From Azoarcus sp. TTM-91 (GTDB taxonomy: Bacteria; Pseudomonadota; Gammaproteobacteria; Burkholderiales; Rhodocyclaceae), in assembly GCF_012911025.1 (NCBI RefSeq), contig NZ_WUEI01000019.1:1-62954 (forward strand): 62,954 bases of DNA, given 5' to 3'. The position numbers were made by a program, and so were the translations under genes. Positions within the stretch are counted from its first letter, which is position 1. Every line of letters starts with the position of its first letter. Positions 36,406 to 45,207 of this stretch are shown piece after piece. The notes under the pieces are model-generated. The model had not been told where the DNA came from and did no database searches. It saw nothing but the letters and a program-made list of their open reading frames with translations.

Positions 36406-37908
36406 ATGACCGAACCCATGCTGATCGCCAAGAATGCGGACAAGGAACTCTTCCTGCTGCCGCGCCTTGCCAACCGCCACGGCCTCATCACCGGCGCCAC
36501 CGGTACCGGCAAGACGGTCACGCTGCAGAAGATGGCGGAATCCTTCGCCGCCATCGGCGTGCCGGTGTTCCTGGCGGACGTCAAGGGCGACCTCTCCGGC
36601 ATCGGCGCCGCCGGCGTCGCCAGCCCCAAGCTGCTGGAGCGCCTGGCCGCCATCGACATCCATGAATTCCAGCCGCGCGCCAACACCGCGGTGTTCTGGG
36701 ACGTGTTCGGCGCCGGCGGCCACCCGGTGCGCGCCACCATCTCCGACATGGGGCCGCTGCTCCTCGCACGCCTGCTGAACCTGAACGACACCCAGGCCGG
36801 CGTGCTGCAGCTGGTGTTCAAGATCGCCGACGACGATGGCCTGCTGCTGCTGGATCTGAAGGACCTGCGCGCCATGGTCCAGTACGTGGGCGAGAACGCC
36901 AAACGCTACACCACCGAGTACGGCAATATCTCCGCCGCCTCCATCGGCGCCATCCAGCGCAACCTGCTGGCGCTGGAGGAGCAGGGCGGCGACGTGTTCT
37001 TCGGCGAGCCGATGCTCGACATCAACGACCTGATGCAGACCGACGCCGACGGCCGCGGCGTCATCAACGTACTGGCGGCGGAAAAGCTCTACCACTCGCC
37101 CAAGCTCTACTCCACCTTCCTGCTGTGGTTGCTGTCCGAGCTGTTCGAGCACCTGCCGGAGGTGGGTGACGTGGACAAGCCCAAGCTGGTGTTCTTCTTC
37201 GACGAGGCCCATCTGCTGTTCGCCGACGCGCCCAAGGCGCTGGTGGAGAAGGTGGAGCAGGTGGTGCGGCTGATCCGCTCCAAGGGTGTGGGCGTCTATT
37301 TCGTCACCCAGAATCCTCTGGACGTGCCGGAAACCGTGCTGGGCCAGCTCGGCAACCGGGTGCAGCACGCGCTGCGCGCCTTTACCCCGCGTGACCAGAA
37401 AGCGGTGAAGACCGCCGCCGACACCATGCGCGCCAACCCCGCCTTCGATGCGGCGGCGGCGATCACCGAGCTGGGCGTGGGCGAGGCGCTGATTTCCTTC
37501 CTCGACGAGAAAGGCCGGCCGGAGATGGTGGAGCGGGCGGCGGTGATCGCGCCGGCCTCCCGCCTGGGGCCGCTGACGCCGGAGGAGCGCAAGGCGGCGA
37601 TCAGCACCTCGGTGCTCTACGGCCACTACGAGGCGATGGTGGATCGGGAGTCCGCCTACGAGCGCCTGCGGGCTGCCGCCCAGGCGTCGGCGGAGGCGGC
37701 GCCGGCCGGTGGCAGCGCCGGCGCATCGGCCGAGGGCAATATGGTGAACGACATCCTGTTCGGCTCCACCGGCCCGCGCGGCGGCCGCCGCGACGGCCTG
37801 GTGCAGATCGCCGCCAAGACGGTCACCCGCAGCATAGGCAGCACGCTGGGCCGCCAGATCGTGCGCGGCCTGCTCGGTTCCCTGCTGGGCGGCAGCAAGC
37901 GGCGCTGA
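36406..37908 (+). CDS. HerA-like ATPase/helicase (DUF853)
   Basis: A 500-aa AAA+ ATPase (YjgR-like): Walker [14 protein letters not shown] near residue 25, Walker [13 protein letters not shown] near residue 265, and the sensor-like [12 protein letters not shown] Gly/Ala-rich linker precedes the C-terminal motif [13 protein letters not shown]. The cellular role is unsettled. Confidence 0.9.
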   Translation: MTEPMLIAKNADKELFLLPRLANRHGLITGATGTGKTVTLQKMAESFAAIGVPVFLADVKGDLSGIGAAGVASPKLLERLAAIDIHEFQPRANTAVFWDVFGAGGHPVRATISDMGPLLLARLLNLNDTQAGVLQLVFKIADDDGLLLLDLKDLRAMVQYVGENAKRYTTEYGNISAASIGAIQRNLLALEEQGGDVFFGEPMLDINDLMQTDADGRGVINVLAAEKLYHSPKLYSTFLLWLLSELFEHLPEVGDVDKPKLVFFFDEAHLLFADAPKALVEKVEQVVRLIRSKGVGVYFVTQNPLDVPETVLGQLGNRVQHALRAFTPRDQKAVKTAADTMRANPAFDAAAAITELGVGEALISFLDEKGRPEMVERAAVIAPASRLGPLTPEERKAAISTSVLYGHYEAMVDRESAYERLRAAAQASAEAAPAGGSAGASAEGNMVNDILFGSTGPRGGRRDGLVQIAAKTVTRSIGSTLGRQIVRGLLGSLLGGSKRR

Positions 37909-37940
37909 GCCATCGGCGGGGGCCGGCGGATGCGGCGGGC

Positions 37941-38849
37941 TCAGTCCGGCGGCAGGCCGACCACCGCGTCTGCGAAGCCGGGGCGTAGCTCCTTGCAGTC
38001 ATCTCTGGCGTCCCAGGGCAGGAAAGTGCGGACCTGCCGGACGCCCAGGTCGACCAGCTGGCGGACGACGCCGTCGCCTCCCCGCAGGTGGCCGCTGCCG
38101 ATCAGTGCCACCACCAGCGTGCCCGGGCGGGCATCCAGCGCACTACGTATGCCTTGGGCGAAGGCACGGTCCCACACCAATTGGGCTTCGACGAAACGGG
38201 CGGCGGCTTCCGCGTCCGGCTTGCTGCCGTGGCCGCCGGCATGGCTGGCATGGATGGACGCCAGCCAGTCGCGGTAAGCTGCGCTGGCCGGCGCCGGCGC
38301 GCTCAGTCCCTCGCGGGCGTCTTCCTCCACCTGGGTGAAACCCTCACGGGTGACGCGGCGTATCAGTTCGCGGTCCACGTTCAGCGCCTGCAGCGGCAGG
38401 CGGGTGTCGCGGGCGTAGCGCAGGATAGGCAGGTAGAGTCCGGCGTCCATGCGCCACACCTGGTTCCAGTTGCTGCGCTCCAGGAAGGCCGCTTCGTCCA
38501 GTTCGCCGGCCACCCAGGCCTCCAGCGCCGGCTGGGCGCGGCGGGGGAACATCTCCAATGCCAGCGTGAGGTCCGGCCGCCTCGCCCGCAGCGCCTTCAG
38601 CGTCTCCAATTGCCAGCGGTGGTGAGCGTGGCTGTCATGGCGTTCGCCGAGCAGCACCGCCTGGGCGACCGCTGCCGCGGCCAGTGCTTCGTCGCTGGCT
38701 ATTGCGCCCTTACCGGGCACCAGCCAGGTCCCGGTCTGGACACAGGCGGCGGCTTCTTCGGCCGCTGCCGGGAAAGGCAGCAAGGCCAGCGCGAGTACGC
38801 CAGGCAGGCGGCTGAGCAGGGTGCGCCGGGAGAGGAAGTCGTTTGTCAT
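37941..38849 (-). CDS. ChaN-family haem-binding/iron-regulated protein
   Basis: A 302-aa exported protein of the ChaN/PF04187 type: LLGERHDSHAHHRWQLETL and ALEMFPRRAQPALEAW are diagnostic, as is the later GSGHLRGGDGV. The leader (FLSRRTLLSRLPGVLALALL) has twin arginines. The start is ATG 38849; upstream in-frame sequence to 39020 overlaps the zapB-like gene and is rejected. Confidence 0.85.
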   Translation of the reverse strand: MTNDFLSRRTLLSRLPGVLALALLPFPAAAEEAAACVQTGTWLVPGKGAIASDEALAAAAVAQAVLLGERHDSHAHHRWQLETLKALRARRPDLTLALEMFPRRAQPALEAWVAGELDEAAFLERSNWNQVWRMDAGLYLPILRYARDTRLPLQALNVDRELIRRVTREGFTQVEEDAREGLSAPAPASAAYRDWLASIHASHAGGHGSKPDAEAAARFVEAQLVWDRAFAQGIRSALDARPGTLVVALIGSGHLRGGDGVVRQLVDLGVRQVRTFLPWDARDDCKELRPGFADAVVGLPPD

Positions 38850-38973
38850 GGTCGCGGCCTGCTGCGGTGGAAAACCATATTGGATGCAAGGACTTGGCTG
38901 CTGTTCCCCGTTGCCGGGGAGCGCTTTGTATCCATATTGACCATAACATGCCCCCCCTCTACCATCCTGCGCC

Positions 38974-39168
38974 ATGGACGCCGAACTCACCCAGCTGGAA
39001 ACCCAGGTCGAACAACTCATCGGCCTCTACGAAAGTCTCAAGGCGGAGAACCGCGAGCTGCGCGCGCGCGTGGGCCGGCTGGAGGCCGACAACCGCAGCC
39101 TTTCCGACAAGGTCAAGCTTGCCGCAGACAAGCTCGAAGCCATGCTGGAAAAATTGCCCGAAGCCTGA
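38974..39168 (+). CDS. ZapB-like coiled-coil protein (TIGR02449 family)
   Basis: A 64-aa, almost wholly coiled-coil protein (QLIGLYESLKAENRELRARV, GRLEADNRSLSDKVKLAADK) found immediately before zapA in many proteobacteria. It probably takes part in Z-ring organisation. Confidence 0.88.
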   Translation: MDAELTQLETQVEQLIGLYESLKAENRELRARVGRLEADNRSLSDKVKLAADKLEAMLEKLPEA

Positions 39169-39178
39169 GGACCTGTAA

Positions 39179-39475
39179 ATGGAATCGCTGGACATCATGC
39201 TGCTGGGCAAGGAGTACCGCGTCTCCTGCCGTCCCGAGAACCGCGAGGGACTGCTGGCCGCAGTGGCCTACCTGGATGACAAGCTCGTCGAACTTGCGGA
39301 AAAAACGCACTCTTCCGGCGAGAAGCTGGCAGTCATGACCGCGCTCAACATCGCCCATGAATTCCTCCAGCACCAGCGCGGCAACGGGTTTGACATGCCT
39401 GCCGCGAAGCGTAGAATCGAACTCATGAAAGCGCGCCTCGATGGGGTGCTCGGCCAGCAAGAAAAGCTCTTCTGA
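39179..39475 (+). CDS. zapA: Cell-division protein ZapA
   Basis: A 98-aa promoter of FtsZ bundling: MLLGKEYRVSCRPENREGLL at the N terminus and a C-terminal helix for tetramer formation. It starts 10 bp after the zapB-like gene and is followed by 6S RNA, the classical order. Confidence 0.93.
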   Translation: MESLDIMLLGKEYRVSCRPENREGLLAAVAYLDDKLVELAEKTHSSGEKLAVMTALNIAHEFLQHQRGNGFDMPAAKRRIELMKARLDGVLGQQEKLF

Positions 39476-39502
39476 GGCCGGGCCCGGGGCGCCAGGATCA
39501 AT

Positions 39503-39680
39503 CCCCTGCAGTGTTCGTCGAAGTCGTAGATTCCTTGAACCAATAGTCGAGAGACTCGGTTGCCTACCTGATATGCCGTTGGTGTGCACGCCCCTTGCCG
39601 GGTGAGCCTGATGCGGAAGGAAAGCGACCTCCCTGAACCCTAGGTTCAGGATGCCCGACGGAGACGGCACAGGCGGGGGG
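39503..39680 (+). ncRNA. ssrS: 6S RNA
   Basis: Located directly after zapA. The ends pair (CCCCTGCAGTGTTCGTC near the 5' end with GACGGCAC and GGCGGGG at the 3' end), and the characteristic 3' hairpin CCTGAACC-CTA-GGTTCAGG is present at about 39632-39652. The core holds the open bubble that mimics a melted promoter and sequesters sigma70 polymerase. The ends are estimated to within a few bases. Confidence 0.85.
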
Positions 39681-39690
39681 CCATACAAAG

Positions 39691-39712
39691 GCGCGGGAAA
39701 CCGCGCTTTTTT
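39691..39712 (+). terminator. Terminator after 6S RNA
   Basis: GCGCGG, loop GAAA, CCGCGC, then six T residues. Confidence 0.88.
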
Positions 39713-40317
39713 CTTTCGCCGCAGAGGCGGAAAACAGAAGGGCGGCCGGCGCATTGCGCGGGTCGCCCTTTCTTTTGCGTCAGCTTGCCTGCAATCCGCG
39801 GATATCGGCGCTGCCTCCGGCTCGTGGATTGCGTTGGCCCATTCCTTCCTGTCGCAGCAGTCGCTCCGGCCTCCCTCCAGGCTTCCGCTTCGCCCGCAGC
39901 TTCAGGCGTCGGCGAGATGCAGGCCTGCCGGGGCGCAGCCTGCTCCGTCATATGCAAGCGCCACGTCCGCGGCGCGGACCTGGGGGCTGAGCAGGGACGC
40001 GAGCAGCATGCCGGCGGCGAGGCCGAGTGTGCGGATGAATCTCATCTGGTTTTGTCTCCGTCTGTTGTCGTTTGTTGTCATGGGCCGGGCTGCCGCATAG
40101 GCGCGGATCTTGTGTCCGTGCGACCCGGAGAGGACTTTGCGCCTGCTTCCGCATGGCGAGCCATTCGCGTTTGCCCGTATCGGGATCGGAGAGGAAGTCT
40201 GCAAGAGATGGACAGACGTGCGCTGGCGAAGTGGTGACAATGCGGCGAACCGGTGCCGGCGATGGGCTTCTTGCCGAGAGCACTTTCTATCGGGCTTCCC
40301 CTGCGAGGAGCTAGGCG
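39713..40317. other. Intergenic stretch between 6S RNA and LuxR gene
   Basis: It contains a second hairpin with a T-rich tail at 39738-39776 (AAGGGCG pairing with CGCCCTT, then TCTTTT) and one possible small exported peptide on the minus strand (listed separately). The rest, 40046-40317, shows nothing that I can support beyond the likely promoter of the LuxR gene. Confidence 0.4.
39902..40045 (-). CDS. Possible small exported peptide
   Basis: 47 residues: a signal peptide (MRFIRTLGLAAGMLLASLLS, cleavage near VRA) and a short mature part DVALAYDGAGCAPAGLHLADA-like with one Cys. GGAG lies about ten bases upstream. It may be a remnant of a longer exported protein. Not recognised. Confidence 0.4.
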   Translation of the reverse strand: MRFIRTLGLAAGMLLASLLSPQVRAADVALAYDGAGCAPAGLHLADA

Positions 40318-41331
40318 ATGACTTCGACCCGAGCGGGCGTGGGAGCCCGGATGGATGGCCTGCTGGCGGTGGCCCGCTGCCGCAGTATCGAGGCGCTGCA
40401 GGGCGAGTGCCTGGATTATCTGCGGAGCCAGTTGCAGGGCCCGGCGGCCGGCGTGCCGGCCGCCGGTTTCTACCTCTTCGGCTCGGAAGCCTCTGCGCCC
40501 ATGTGCCGGGCCGCGGGAGTGGAGGACGGTTTTCTGCATGAGTACGAGGATGAGGTGCGTTGCGCCGATCCTGTGCTGCAGCGCCTGGTGGCGGAGCGAC
40601 GCTGCTTGACCGGAAGGGGCGTCCTCGGCACGGACTGGCCGGCCAGCCGGGCCGGCGCCCACCTGCGGCGCTGGGGTTACGGCCACAACATCCAGGGACC
40701 GCTGGTGGTGGAGGGGCGGGTGGTCGGGACGCTGAACGTGGCGGCTGCGCGCGGCGCCGGGGCCTTCCGGCCGCAGCAGGTCCAGCGCCTGGACTGGCTG
40801 TGCGCCGCCGCTTCGGCGGCGCTGGCGGGCATCGTCGAGCGCGATGCGCTGCGCGACGCGCTTGCCCAGTGGCGGGCGGCGCTGGATGTGCTGCCGGTTC
40901 CCGTCGTGGTCAGCGATGCAAAGGGCCGGGCGACCCTGCTCAATCGCCCGGCGCTGGCCCGGGTGGCCCGCGACGGTGCCCTGCCGGGCGCCTTGTCCGC
41001 CTACCTCGAGGCTGCGGCCTGTGCCGGCGAGCGGCCAGCGACCGCGCTGCCGGTGGATGCTCCCACGCTGACGGTGCCGCTGGGCGACCTGGACGACCAC
41101 TTCCTCAGCGCCTGGCTGCCGCAGGCCTCTGGGACGGCCTCCCTGGCGGAGCCGCTGCCGCCCCGCGCGGCCGCGGTGGCCCGCCTGCTCTGCGACGGCG
41201 CGTCCAACAAGGCGATTGCCCGCGCGCTCGGCATTTCCGAGCACACGGCCAAGGAGCATGTCGCCCATCTGTGCCGCCGTCTGGCGGCGCGCAATCGCAC
41301 GGAGTTGGTCAGCAAGCTGCTCGCTGGCTGA
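40318..41331 (+). CDS. LuxR-family transcriptional regulator
   Basis: 337 aa. An N-terminal GAF-like sensor domain (about residues 15-170, with GPLVVEGRVVGTLNVAAARG) is joined to a C-terminal LuxR helix-turn-helix (AVARLLCDGASNKAIARALG followed by ISEHTAKEHV). AGGAGCTAGGCG precedes ATG 40318. It lies 105 bp before a cupin dioxygenase gene on the same strand and is probably its regulator. Confidence 0.85.
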   Translation: MTSTRAGVGARMDGLLAVARCRSIEALQGECLDYLRSQLQGPAAGVPAAGFYLFGSEASAPMCRAAGVEDGFLHEYEDEVRCADPVLQRLVAERRCLTGRGVLGTDWPASRAGAHLRRWGYGHNIQGPLVVEGRVVGTLNVAAARGAGAFRPQQVQRLDWLCAAASAALAGIVERDALRDALAQWRAALDVLPVPVVVSDAKGRATLLNRPALARVARDGALPGALSAYLEAAACAGERPATALPVDAPTLTVPLGDLDDHFLSAWLPQASGTASLAEPLPPRAAAVARLLCDGASNKAIARALGISEHTAKEHVAHLCRRLAARNRTELVSKLLAG

Positions 41332-41436
41332 GCCATCCCCCCGAATGGCGGGATTGTTCCTCTTCCGCTGCCTTCCTACATTGGGGCCGGACCGCCGATG
41401 GCGGTTTTCCTACCCCATCCACAGGAGAGCACGACG

Positions 41437-41961
41437 ATGAGCGCAGCCCTGGCAGCAGTATCCAGCACCGAGACCAAGGACCCGGTCCAGCACTGTAGGT
41501 TGAACGACGGCGGGTTCATCACCCGGACCGAGCAGATTCCCTGGACCCGCCTGAACAAGCCGGGCCTGGAAGGCATCTGCTACAAGATCCTCAATTTCGA
41601 TGAGAACCGCGGTTACATGGTGGTGCTGAACACCTTCGATCCCGGCTCCCGTTTCGTGCCTCACAAGCACCTGGGCGCGGTCGAGATCTTCATGCTGTCC
41701 GGCTCCTTCTTCTACGACAACGGCCAGGTGTTCGCCAACGACTTCATGCTGGAAGCCGGCGGCGTCACCCATGCGCCGGGTTCGGACGAGGGGGCGCTGA
41801 TGCTGGCGATCTTCCACGGCCCGCTGCAGGTGCTGGACGGCGAAGGCAATGTACTGGTCACCGTCGGCATCGACGAGATGTACGAACTCGCCAAGGAGGC
41901 CGGCGCGGTTGCCCACCTGCCCAAGACCGAACACCGGGTGGCGCTCACCGCCGGTCGCTGA
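41437..41961 (+). CDS. Cupin dioxygenase, acetylacetone/dihydroxyacetophenone dioxygenase-like
   Basis: A 174-aa single-domain cupin. The metal-ligand set is His76, His78 and Glu83 (PHKHLGAVEIF) with His112 (GGVTHAPGSDEG). The C-terminal GPLQVLDGEGNVLVTVG resembles Dke1-type beta-diketone-cleaving enzymes. The substrate is unknown. ATG 41437 follows ACAGGAGAGCACGACG. With the LuxR gene it forms a two-gene insert between 6S RNA and the EVE gene. Confidence 0.75.
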   Translation: MSAALAAVSSTETKDPVQHCRLNDGGFITRTEQIPWTRLNKPGLEGICYKILNFDENRGYMVVLNTFDPGSRFVPHKHLGAVEIFMLSGSFFYDNGQVFANDFMLEAGGVTHAPGSDEGALMLAIFHGPLQVLDGEGNVLVTVGIDEMYELAKEAGAVAHLPKTEHRVALTAGR

Positions 41962-42131
41962 TCCCGCTTTCGCGGCGCGGGCACGGCGGGCAAGCCGCGA
42001 GCCCGTCCTGCCGCCCGCCCCGGCCGGGTGGGGCGCCCCCTCGCCGGCCGGGCGCGTTAAGCTTCGCTCCCTTGGCGCGTTCGCGCCGTGAGCGCTGCCG
42101 TCATACCTTGCGGCCGCGGAGGGAGGAAGCG

Positions 42132-42605
42132 ATGCGCTACTGGCTGATGAAGTCCGAACCGGACGATGTTTCCATCGACGATCTGGCCGCCCGGCCCGGC
42201 GGCACCGTGCCCTGGTACGGGGTGCGCAACTACCAGGCGCGCAACCTGATGCGGGATGCGATGACGGTGGGCGATCCGGTGTTCTTCTACCACTCCAGCT
42301 GTGCCGAGCCGGGCATTGCCGGCATCGCCCGGGTTGCCAGCACCGCCTACCCGGACGCCACCCAGTTCGACCCCGCCAGCCCCTACTACGACGCCAAGGC
42401 CACGCCGGAGACGCCGCGCTGGCTGAATGTGGATGTGCAGTTCGTGCGCAAGACCCGGCTGATCGGCCTGGCCGAGTTGCGTACCCATGCGGAACTGGCC
42501 AACATGCGCGTCCTTGCACGCGGCAACCGGCTGTCGATCACCGAGGTCGAGCCGGCCGAGTGGCGCTTCATCACCCGCGAGCTGATGGGCCTGCGGGAGG
42601 ACTGA
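42132..42605 (+). CDS. EVE-domain protein
   Basis: A 157-aa PUA-like fold that reads modified bases: MRYWLMKSEPDDVSIDDLAA and VPWYGVRNYQARNLMRDAM are diagnostic. ATG 42132 follows GGAGGAAGCG. Confidence 0.93.
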   Translation: MRYWLMKSEPDDVSIDDLAARPGGTVPWYGVRNYQARNLMRDAMTVGDPVFFYHSSCAEPGIAGIARVASTAYPDATQFDPASPYYDAKATPETPRWLNVDVQFVRKTRLIGLAELRTHAELANMRVLARGNRLSITEVEPAEWRFITRELMGLRED

Positions 42606-42668
42606 GCGGCGCGGCGGCTGCGGCTGCCAGGACCGATCGGCGGAAAAGAACCAGGGAGGAGAGACAGG

Positions 42669-43475
42669 GTGGAATTCGATCTGTGGTGGCTGAGCTATCC
42701 CTTGCTCGGCGCGGTGGTGGGTTTCTTTGCCGGCTTGCTCGGCGTGGGCGGCGGCGGCATCACCGTGCCCATCCTCACCAGCCTGTTCATCGCCCAGGGT
42801 TTCCCCCATGAGCAGGTGGTGCACCTGGCGCTGGGCACCTCGATGGCGGCCATCGTCATGACCTCCATCTCCAGCATGCGCGCCCACCACGGCCACGGCG
42901 CGGTGCGCTGGGACGTGGTGCGCAACATCACCCCGGCGGTGCTGGTCGGCACCTTCGGCGGCACCTTCGTCGCCTCGGCGGTGGATACCGTGCCGCTGGC
43001 CATCTTCTTCGCCTTGTTCATGAGCTACGTGGCGGTGCAGATGCTGCTCAACGTCAAGCCCAGGCCCAGCCGTTCCCTGCCCGGCGCGGTGGGCATGAGC
43101 GCGGCCGGGCTGGGCATAGGCGGGGTGTCGGCGCTGGTCGCCATCGGCGGCGGTTCGCTGTCGGTGCCCTTCCTCACCTGGTGCAACGTCAAGGTGCACA
43201 ACGCCATCGGCACCTCGGCCGCCATCGGCTTGCCGATCGCGGTGGCGGGCGCCATCGGCTACCTGGTGAATGGCTGGAGCGTGGACGGGCTGCCGCGCTA
43301 CTCCGCCGGCTTCGTCTATCTGCCGGCGCTGGTGCTGATCACCGCGGTCAGCACCTTCACCGCGCCGGTCGGCGCCCGGCTGGCCCACAAGCTGCCGGTG
43401 GCGACGCTGAAGAAGGTGTTCGCCGGCGTCATCGTGCTGCTGATCGTGAAGATGCTCTACGGCCTGCTGGGCTGA
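42669..43475 (+). CDS. TauE/SafE-family sulfite/anion exporter
   Basis: A 268-aa inner-membrane protein with eight helices and the repeated family motif (GFFAGLLGVGGGGITVPIL, ISAVSALVAIGGGS-like in the second half). The start is GTG 42669 behind GGAGGAGAGACAGG. It converges on and overlaps the MscS gene by 19 bp. Confidence 0.9.
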   Translation: MEFDLWWLSYPLLGAVVGFFAGLLGVGGGGITVPILTSLFIAQGFPHEQVVHLALGTSMAAIVMTSISSMRAHHGHGAVRWDVVRNITPAVLVGTFGGTFVASAVDTVPLAIFFALFMSYVAVQMLLNVKPRPSRSLPGAVGMSAAGLGIGGVSALVAIGGGSLSVPFLTWCNVKVHNAIGTSAAIGLPIAVAGAIGYLVNGWSVDGLPRYSAGFVYLPALVLITAVSTFTAPVGARLAHKLPVATLKKVFAGVIVLLIVKMLYGLLG

Positions 43476-44569
43476 GCCAGCGCCGCGGCCGCCGCGCCGG
43501 CACCGGCCGAGGCGGCGGCGCCTTCCACCAACTGCATGCGCGAGGCCGGCAGCGAAACCGTGATGCCTTCCGTGTTCAGATGGCGCAGCAGTTCGAGGTT
43601 GATCGCCTGCTGCACGTCCATGTAGCGGTTGAAGTCGGCCACCAGCACGTAATACACCACCTCGAAGTTGAGCGCGGCGGCGCCGAAGCCCTGGAAGTGG
43701 GCGCGGTCGAAGCGCACCTCGTCCTGGCTTTCGACGATCTGCCGCAGCACCTGCGGCAGGCGCGCCACCTTGTCCGCTGGCGTGTCGTGGCCGATGCCGA
43801 AGCCGAACACGATGCGCCGCTCCTGCATGCGCTTGTAGTTGCGGATGCGGCTGCCCAGCAGGTCGGCGTTGGACATCACCACCTGCTCTCCGGACAGGCT
43901 GCGGATGCGGGTGGTCTTGAGGCCGACGTATTCCACCGTGCCCAGCACATCGCCGACGATGATGAAGTCGCCGACGACGAAGGGCTTGTCCAGCGCGATG
44001 GAGAGCGAGGCGAACAGGTCGCCGAGGATGTTCTGCACCGCCAGCGCCACCGCGACGCCGCCTATGCCCAGCGAGGCCACCAGTGCGGTGACGTTGAAGC
44101 CGAGCTGGTCCAGCACCAGGATGAGCACCACCGACCACAGCGCCAGCCGGGTGATGAACCCGAGTAGCGCCATGGAGGTGATGCTGTCGCCATCGCCCCG
44201 GTCGCGCTGCTCCTGCTGGCGGCGGCCCAGCCAGGCGCGCACCGCGCCATTGCCCCACAGGCCGCACTGCAGGAACAGCAGCGCCATCACCACCCGGCTC
44301 AACAGCGTTTCCAGGTTGTCCGGCAGATCCAGGTTCATGCCGGCCACCAGCACCGACACGGCGGCCAGCATCCAGCCGCGGGTGGCGGCCAGCAGTTCCA
44401 CCGCCAGGGCGTAGAGGCGGTAGCTGCTCTCGCGTGCGCGGGCGGCAAGGCGGCTGCGGATGAAGCGCCGCAGCATCAGCAGCAGCAGGAAGAGGCCGCC
44501 GCCCAAGGCGACGGCGAGCCAGACGGTTTCGGCCGAGTTGTGGGTGATGAGGTGCTGGAAGAAGGACAT
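43457..44569 (-). CDS. Mechanosensitive channel of the MscS family
   Basis: A 370-aa inner-membrane channel. Four or so N-terminal helices are followed by the pore helix/MscS core (ALVASLGIGGVAVALAVQNI, LSIALDKPFVVGDFIIVGD) and the cytoplasmic beta/alpha domain. The C terminus is Ala-rich. Confidence 0.93.
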   Translation of the reverse strand: MSFFQHLITHNSAETVWLAVALGGGLFLLLLMLRRFIRSRLAARARESSYRLYALAVELLAATRGWMLAAVSVLVAGMNLDLPDNLETLLSRVVMALLFLQCGLWGNGAVRAWLGRRQQEQRDRGDGDSITSMALLGFITRLALWSVVLILVLDQLGFNVTALVASLGIGGVAVALAVQNILGDLFASLSIALDKPFVVGDFIIVGDVLGTVEYVGLKTTRIRSLSGEQVVMSNADLLGSRIRNYKRMQERRIVFGFGIGHDTPADKVARLPQVLRQIVESQDEVRFDRAHFQGFGAAALNFEVVYYVLVADFNRYMDVQQAINLELLRHLNTEGITVSLPASRMQLVEGAAASAGAGAAAAALAQPSRP

Positions 44570-44853
44570 GCCGGGCGGTTCTCCTGGAGTGAGTTGGGGC
44601 GGCCGTCGCGCGGCCGGCCGCCGGGGGGCGAAGGGCGCGCGCGGTGTGGCGGGGAAGGGAAGGGCGCTTCGCGCCGCCCTGCCTTTACGAGGCCGCTGGC
44701 GGCGGATGGTTCAGGCCGCGGGCGAAACGCGCCGCAAGGGGCGGCGGCACCGGGCGCGGAAAAGGGTGCGGGCAAGCACCACGAAACGCTGGCGCGATGC
44801 TTGCTGTTGCTGCGCCTATTCAACCCCTGACGCCAAGCAGAAGCCCCATCCCC

Positions 44854-45207
44854 ATGAGCCCGGTACCCAATCTGCACGACTTGCTAGAACTCGCCACCAC
44901 CGACCTGCTGACCCTCACCGAGGGTCTGGAGCCCCGCGAGCTGGCCGCCAGCCGGCTTACCCGCGCCGAAACCGAGAAGCGCCTGCGCCGCGTCGCGGCC
45001 ATCGCCGCCGGCCTGCCGGACGAAGCGCGGGCGGCCCTGCCGGAGCTGGACTGGGATGCCTGGCGCCAGGTGGGCGAGGCGCTCGCCGCCGGCCCGCTGG
45101 CGGCGGAGGTGCTGTGGACGGCGGCGCGTGAGCTGGCCACCGAGACCTTGCAGTGGCTGCGGGTCTACCGCGAGGCCAACCCCGCCTGGTGGCAGTCGGC
45201 GGCGTGA
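44854..45207 (+). CDS. Hypothetical protein upstream of Fe-S protein
   Basis: A 117-aa, mostly helical soluble protein (LHDLLELATTDLLTLTEGLE, TRAETEKRLRRVAAIAAGLP). Not recognised. The start could be ATG 44854 or 44797; neither has a good ribosome site. Its stop overlaps a GTG start of the next gene (GTGA), indicating coupling. Confidence 0.55.
   Translation: MSPVPNLHDLLELATTDLLTLTEGLEPRELAASRLTRAETEKRLRRVAAIAAGLPDEARAALPELDWDAWRQVGEALAAGPLAAEVLWTAARELATETLQWLRVYREANPAWWQSAA

Noticed and set aside
39754..39990. Small plus-strand frames after 6S RNA as protein genes
   Set aside because: They begin inside the terminator hairpins, lack ribosome sites and show no recognisable features.
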